Shown here piece after piece: positions 7,301-8,364 of a DNA stretch of 8,364 bases (within the stretch, counting starts at the first letter, position 1; each line of letters opens with the position of its first letter). The position numbers and the translations under genes are program-made. The stretch lies in NCBI GenBank assembly GCA_002402165.1, contig NVVI01000042.1, forward strand, positions 17,111 through 25,474, read 5' to 3'. The DNA is from Flavobacteriales bacterium. Its GTDB lineage: Bacteria; Bacteroidota; Bacteroidia; Flavobacteriales_E; Vicingaceae. The notes beneath the pieces were generated by a model. That model saw nothing but the letters and a program-made list of their open reading frames with translations, ran no database searches and was not told the DNA's origin.

Positions 7301-7760
7301 TGATGCATACATGTGTGCAGCAGGTATTCCTAAAGAAGATTCTAATAATCCTATTTTATTAGCATTAGCTGGATTAAGTATTATTCAATTTATGGACAAT
7401 CATAAACAGGAAAGGAAAAAGAAGGACGAACCTTATTTTGAACTACGATTAGGAATTCATACTGGGTCATTGGTGACTGGAGTTGTTGGTAAGAAGAAAT
7501 TTGTTTACGACATCTGGGGCGATACAGTTAATGTAGCTGCTCGTATGGAATCAAGTGGTGAAGTTGGAATGCTTAACGTATCGGAAAGTACGTATAAAGT
7601 AATAAAAGACTATTTCGATTGTGAGTTTAGGGGTATGGTAGAAGCAAAGAACAAAGGAAAAATTAAGATGTATTTTGTAGAAAGGATAAATAAAAAATAC
7701 TCAGAAGATAAAGATGGAAAAATTCCTAATAAGGAATTTAAGAAAAGAATTAATATGTGA
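4368..7760 (+). CDS. Transmembrane propeller-sensor class III adenylate cyclase
   Basis: This 1130-residue envelope sensor is predicted to make cAMP from ATP. A signal peptide spans 1-23 (MLKRLSLFLIMASILLSISVFGQ). Extracytoplasmic beta-propeller repeats follow at about 25-360 and 495-735, with blade motifs such as WAMAQDDEGHMMFANRRGI (44-62), IDRNNGLWLLHEYGMSRVD (299-317) and LDKNNLWIG (586-594). Residues 365-485 are a charged insert. A Y_Y_Y domain lies at about 770-842 (YYIEGLKNDWSEW), a transmembrane helix at about 849-867, and a coiled linker ending LILNILPKETADELK at 902-916. The cyclase domain covers about 922-1107. Metal-binding Asp935 (FTDFKGFT) and Asp979 (KTIGDAYM), ATP-type specificity residues Lys975 and Asp1048 (YDIWGD), and Asn1055 and Arg1059 (NVAAR) are all present, so a homodimer should be active. 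The layout copies hybrid two-component propeller sensors but replaces the kinase with a cyclase. Its stop overlaps the HD gene. The ligand is unknown. Confidence 0.9.
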   Translation: MLKRLSLFLIMASILLSISVFGQEGTPLITNFTFGESSIDNESWAMAQDDEGHMMFANRRGIVSFDGIKWNTILTPSAPMSLFFDDNSHQIFVGCKNNIGYLIKGVDGIYKYASLVANKRNVGDIESIAELNGDIYFYSSNYITRFNIKTKKTKQWPAQAGEPYTGFFINKADVYVNIRQLGLHKLKENLKSPVSGGEQLFNVNILFYFNYSKSQVLIGTSDDSLYLFSGSKLHSFEYESSNYIKESILAGGINIDQNSFVLSTITGGCLVINKRTKKTTYTLNYQTGLPDDEIYSMGIDRNNGLWLLHEYGMSRVDLKLPIRNINHYPGLEGNLTSIIDVDSIIYVSTSEGVYYLTEVKNYEEIEVLVKVNAVKRDKEQKGNTQEKKTSFFGFKKTNNDVSIEENEKKKEKIWNKIFKKRKKKKKKNKKYVEEVEPEPETIEVVVEDVAPEPDVEPEKIKKSSKKTQSVVSTSKIASKKTYALQSISHKYNKIEGLEGKAKQLLEYKDMLLVAANTGLYQIVNFKASQIIADKYVNFIYESKINPNKFYVGTTEGLLVIINNNNEWIIEDKLIDFKENVYSVLELDKNNLWIGCENVAYNIIFDNSGYPVNIKPYTFKTDFTERILVRSVYNIPYFFLSTGLHSYSEKKDSIIYNPKTNKGFTGQSKYIFSQKNITWIFNESKWVSLHELSRYASLPEAFLELFDNISNIYVDSKSNLWIIDNNNSIYKILNIRKDYEEIFDVYLNFIVGKGGDILSKDNLELGSNENSLRFNISAPYFVRSNAINFKYYIEGLKNDWSEWSENHYIDLPYLPDGDFVLHIKAKNILGKETTVKTFKFSIDAPYYKKWWFYLFCLLGGALLFGFVVRLREKQLRRQQKILEDKITVRTAQLVKEKEKTEELILNILPKETADELKKYGKAKARHYDFASVMFTDFKGFTFLAEKMTSADLVKEIDYCFSHFDDIIDKYRIEKIKTIGDAYMCAAGIPKEDSNNPILLALAGLSIIQFMDNHKQERKKKDEPYFELRLGIHTGSLVTGVVGKKKFVYDIWGDTVNVAARMESSGEVGMLNVSESTYKVIKDYFDCEFRGMVEAKNKGKIKMYFVERINKKYSEDKDGKIPNKEFKKRINM
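5460..5822 (+). other. Low-complexity Lys/Glu/Pro-rich insert coding region with A-tracts
   Basis: This part of the cyclase gene codes for residues 365-485. It has a basic core (FKKRKKKKKKNKK, 418-430), then acidic-proline stretches (VEPEPETIEVVVED and PEPDVEPEK, 435-459), then a Lys/Ser-rich tail. It separates two sets of propeller blades and is probably disordered. At DNA level it contains runs of seven or eight A (5587-5593, 5622-5628, 5637-5644) broken by single G residues, which are prone to slippage. The frame stays open throughout. Confidence 0.75.
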
Positions 7761-8341
7761 TGTTAGATTTTAGAGGTGCTAAGAAATATATTATAGAGCG
7801 ATTAGAAAAGGAACTAAAACCTAATCTTTATTATCATGGTATTCATCATACCATGGATGTTTATGAAGTGTCAATAAAAATAGCTGAGCTAGAAAACATT
7901 TCTCAAGAAGAAAAATTGATTGTAAATACGGCTGCGCTGTATCATGATGCTGGGTTTGTTTATCAATATGAGCATAATGAGGTGTTGGCTGTTAAAATGA
8001 TAAAAGAGGTACTTCCAAAATTTGGCTATAACGATAAAATGATTAAAACCATTGGAGATATTATTTTAACCACTAGAATAAAAGCAAGACCAAAATCATT
8101 GTTAGAAAAAATAATGGGTGATGCTGATTATGATTATTTAGGGAGAAGTGACGTAGGTAAAATTGCCGAAACACTACATAAAGAACTTGCGGAATATGGA
8201 TTTCCTTTTTTTGAGAAAGAATGGAATGAAATTCAAATTAAATTTTTAAAGAAGCACTCGTACCATACAAATTCTTCACTACAACTAAGAAGACCTAAGA
8301 AAATAGAATATTATAAGTATTTAAAAAGCTTGAAGATATAA
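7760..8341 (+). CDS. HD-superfamily metal-dependent phosphohydrolase coupled to the cyclase
   Basis: This is a cytoplasmic protein of 193 residues with no signal peptide or membrane segment. HD-superfamily metal ligands are visible: YHGIHHTMDV (25-34, with His26 and His30), ALYHDAGF (59-66, His62-Asp63), EHNE (71-74) and MGDADYDYLGR (119-129, Asp121). The spacing H...HD...D fits small HD phosphohydrolases, a superfamily that includes cyclic-nucleotide phosphodiesterases. YHxxxHxxDV resembles the YHNxxHAxDV segment of animal PDEs but is also seen in other HD proteins. ATG 7760 shares one base with the cyclase TGA stop (TGATG), so translational coupling is likely. A GTG at 7757 would add one residue and is less likely. 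The gene ends inside a terminator stem. Given the neighbour, hydrolysis of cAMP or a related nucleotide is the best guess; the substrate is not shown by sequence. Confidence 0.85.
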   Translation: MLDFRGAKKYIIERLEKELKPNLYYHGIHHTMDVYEVSIKIAELENISQEEKLIVNTAALYHDAGFVYQYEHNEVLAVKMIKEVLPKFGYNDKMIKTIGDIILTTRIKARPKSLLEKIMGDADYDYLGRSDVGKIAETLHKELAEYGFPFFEKEWNEIQIKFLKKHSYHTNSSLQLRRPKKIEYYKYLKSLKI

Positions 8342-8358
8342 TCTTCAAGCTTTTTAAA
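8320..8358 (+). terminator. Perfect-stem intrinsic terminator overlapping the end of the HD gene
   Basis: The 18-bp arms at 8320-8337 and 8341-8358 are exact reverse complements around the loop ATA. The core GCTTGAAGAT pairs with ATCTTCAAGC and is followed by TTTTT. The left arm encodes the last codons of the HD protein and the TAA stop (8339-8341) starts in the loop. Because A-runs flank the other side, it could also terminate transcription arriving from the right. Confidence 0.88.
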
Positions 8359-8364
8359 TAATTC

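Overview
The window looks like chromosomal DNA from a marine-type member of the Bacteroidota, most likely Flavobacteriia. The DNA is very AT-rich and the genes lack Shine-Dalgarno sequences. Candidate promoters resemble the Bacteroidota TTG / TAnnTTTG type. The protein types (a propeller-Y_Y_Y sensor, a DUF4440 lipoprotein, and a CPBP-like membrane protein with a KLSDYGL segment) are common in that phylum. This assignment is inference from sequence style, not from a marker gene.

Layout. Four genes lie on the minus strand. Read in their own direction they are hisS (4264-2768, histidyl-tRNA synthetase), hutH (2473-962, histidine ammonia-lyase), a small DUF4440-type lipoprotein (960-541) starting one base after hutH, and the N-terminal half of a CPBP-like membrane protein (447-1, cut by the window edge). 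Palindromic interspersed repeats with the core CTTCGACAAGCTCAG..TGAC fill the gaps hisS/hutH and lipoprotein/CPBP, so they bracket the hutH-lipoprotein pair. A 103-bp divergent promoter region (4265-4367) separates hisS from two plus-strand genes.

The plus-strand pair is the most interesting part. The first gene encodes an 1130-residue one-protein sensor: signal peptide, extracytoplasmic beta-propeller interrupted by a Lys/Glu/Pro-rich insert, Y_Y_Y domain, one transmembrane helix, short coiled coil, and a complete class III cyclase domain with ATP-type specificity residues. Its TGA stop overlaps the ATG of a small HD-domain metal phosphohydrolase. That gene ends inside a perfect 18-bp terminator stem. 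The pair reads as a self-contained cyclic-nucleotide module: an envelope sensor that makes cAMP and a coupled soluble hydrolase that may degrade it or a related nucleotide. The hydrolase's activity on cAMP is a hypothesis.

No tRNA, rRNA, CRISPR array or transposase gene was seen. No gene-free stretch exceeds about 295 bp.
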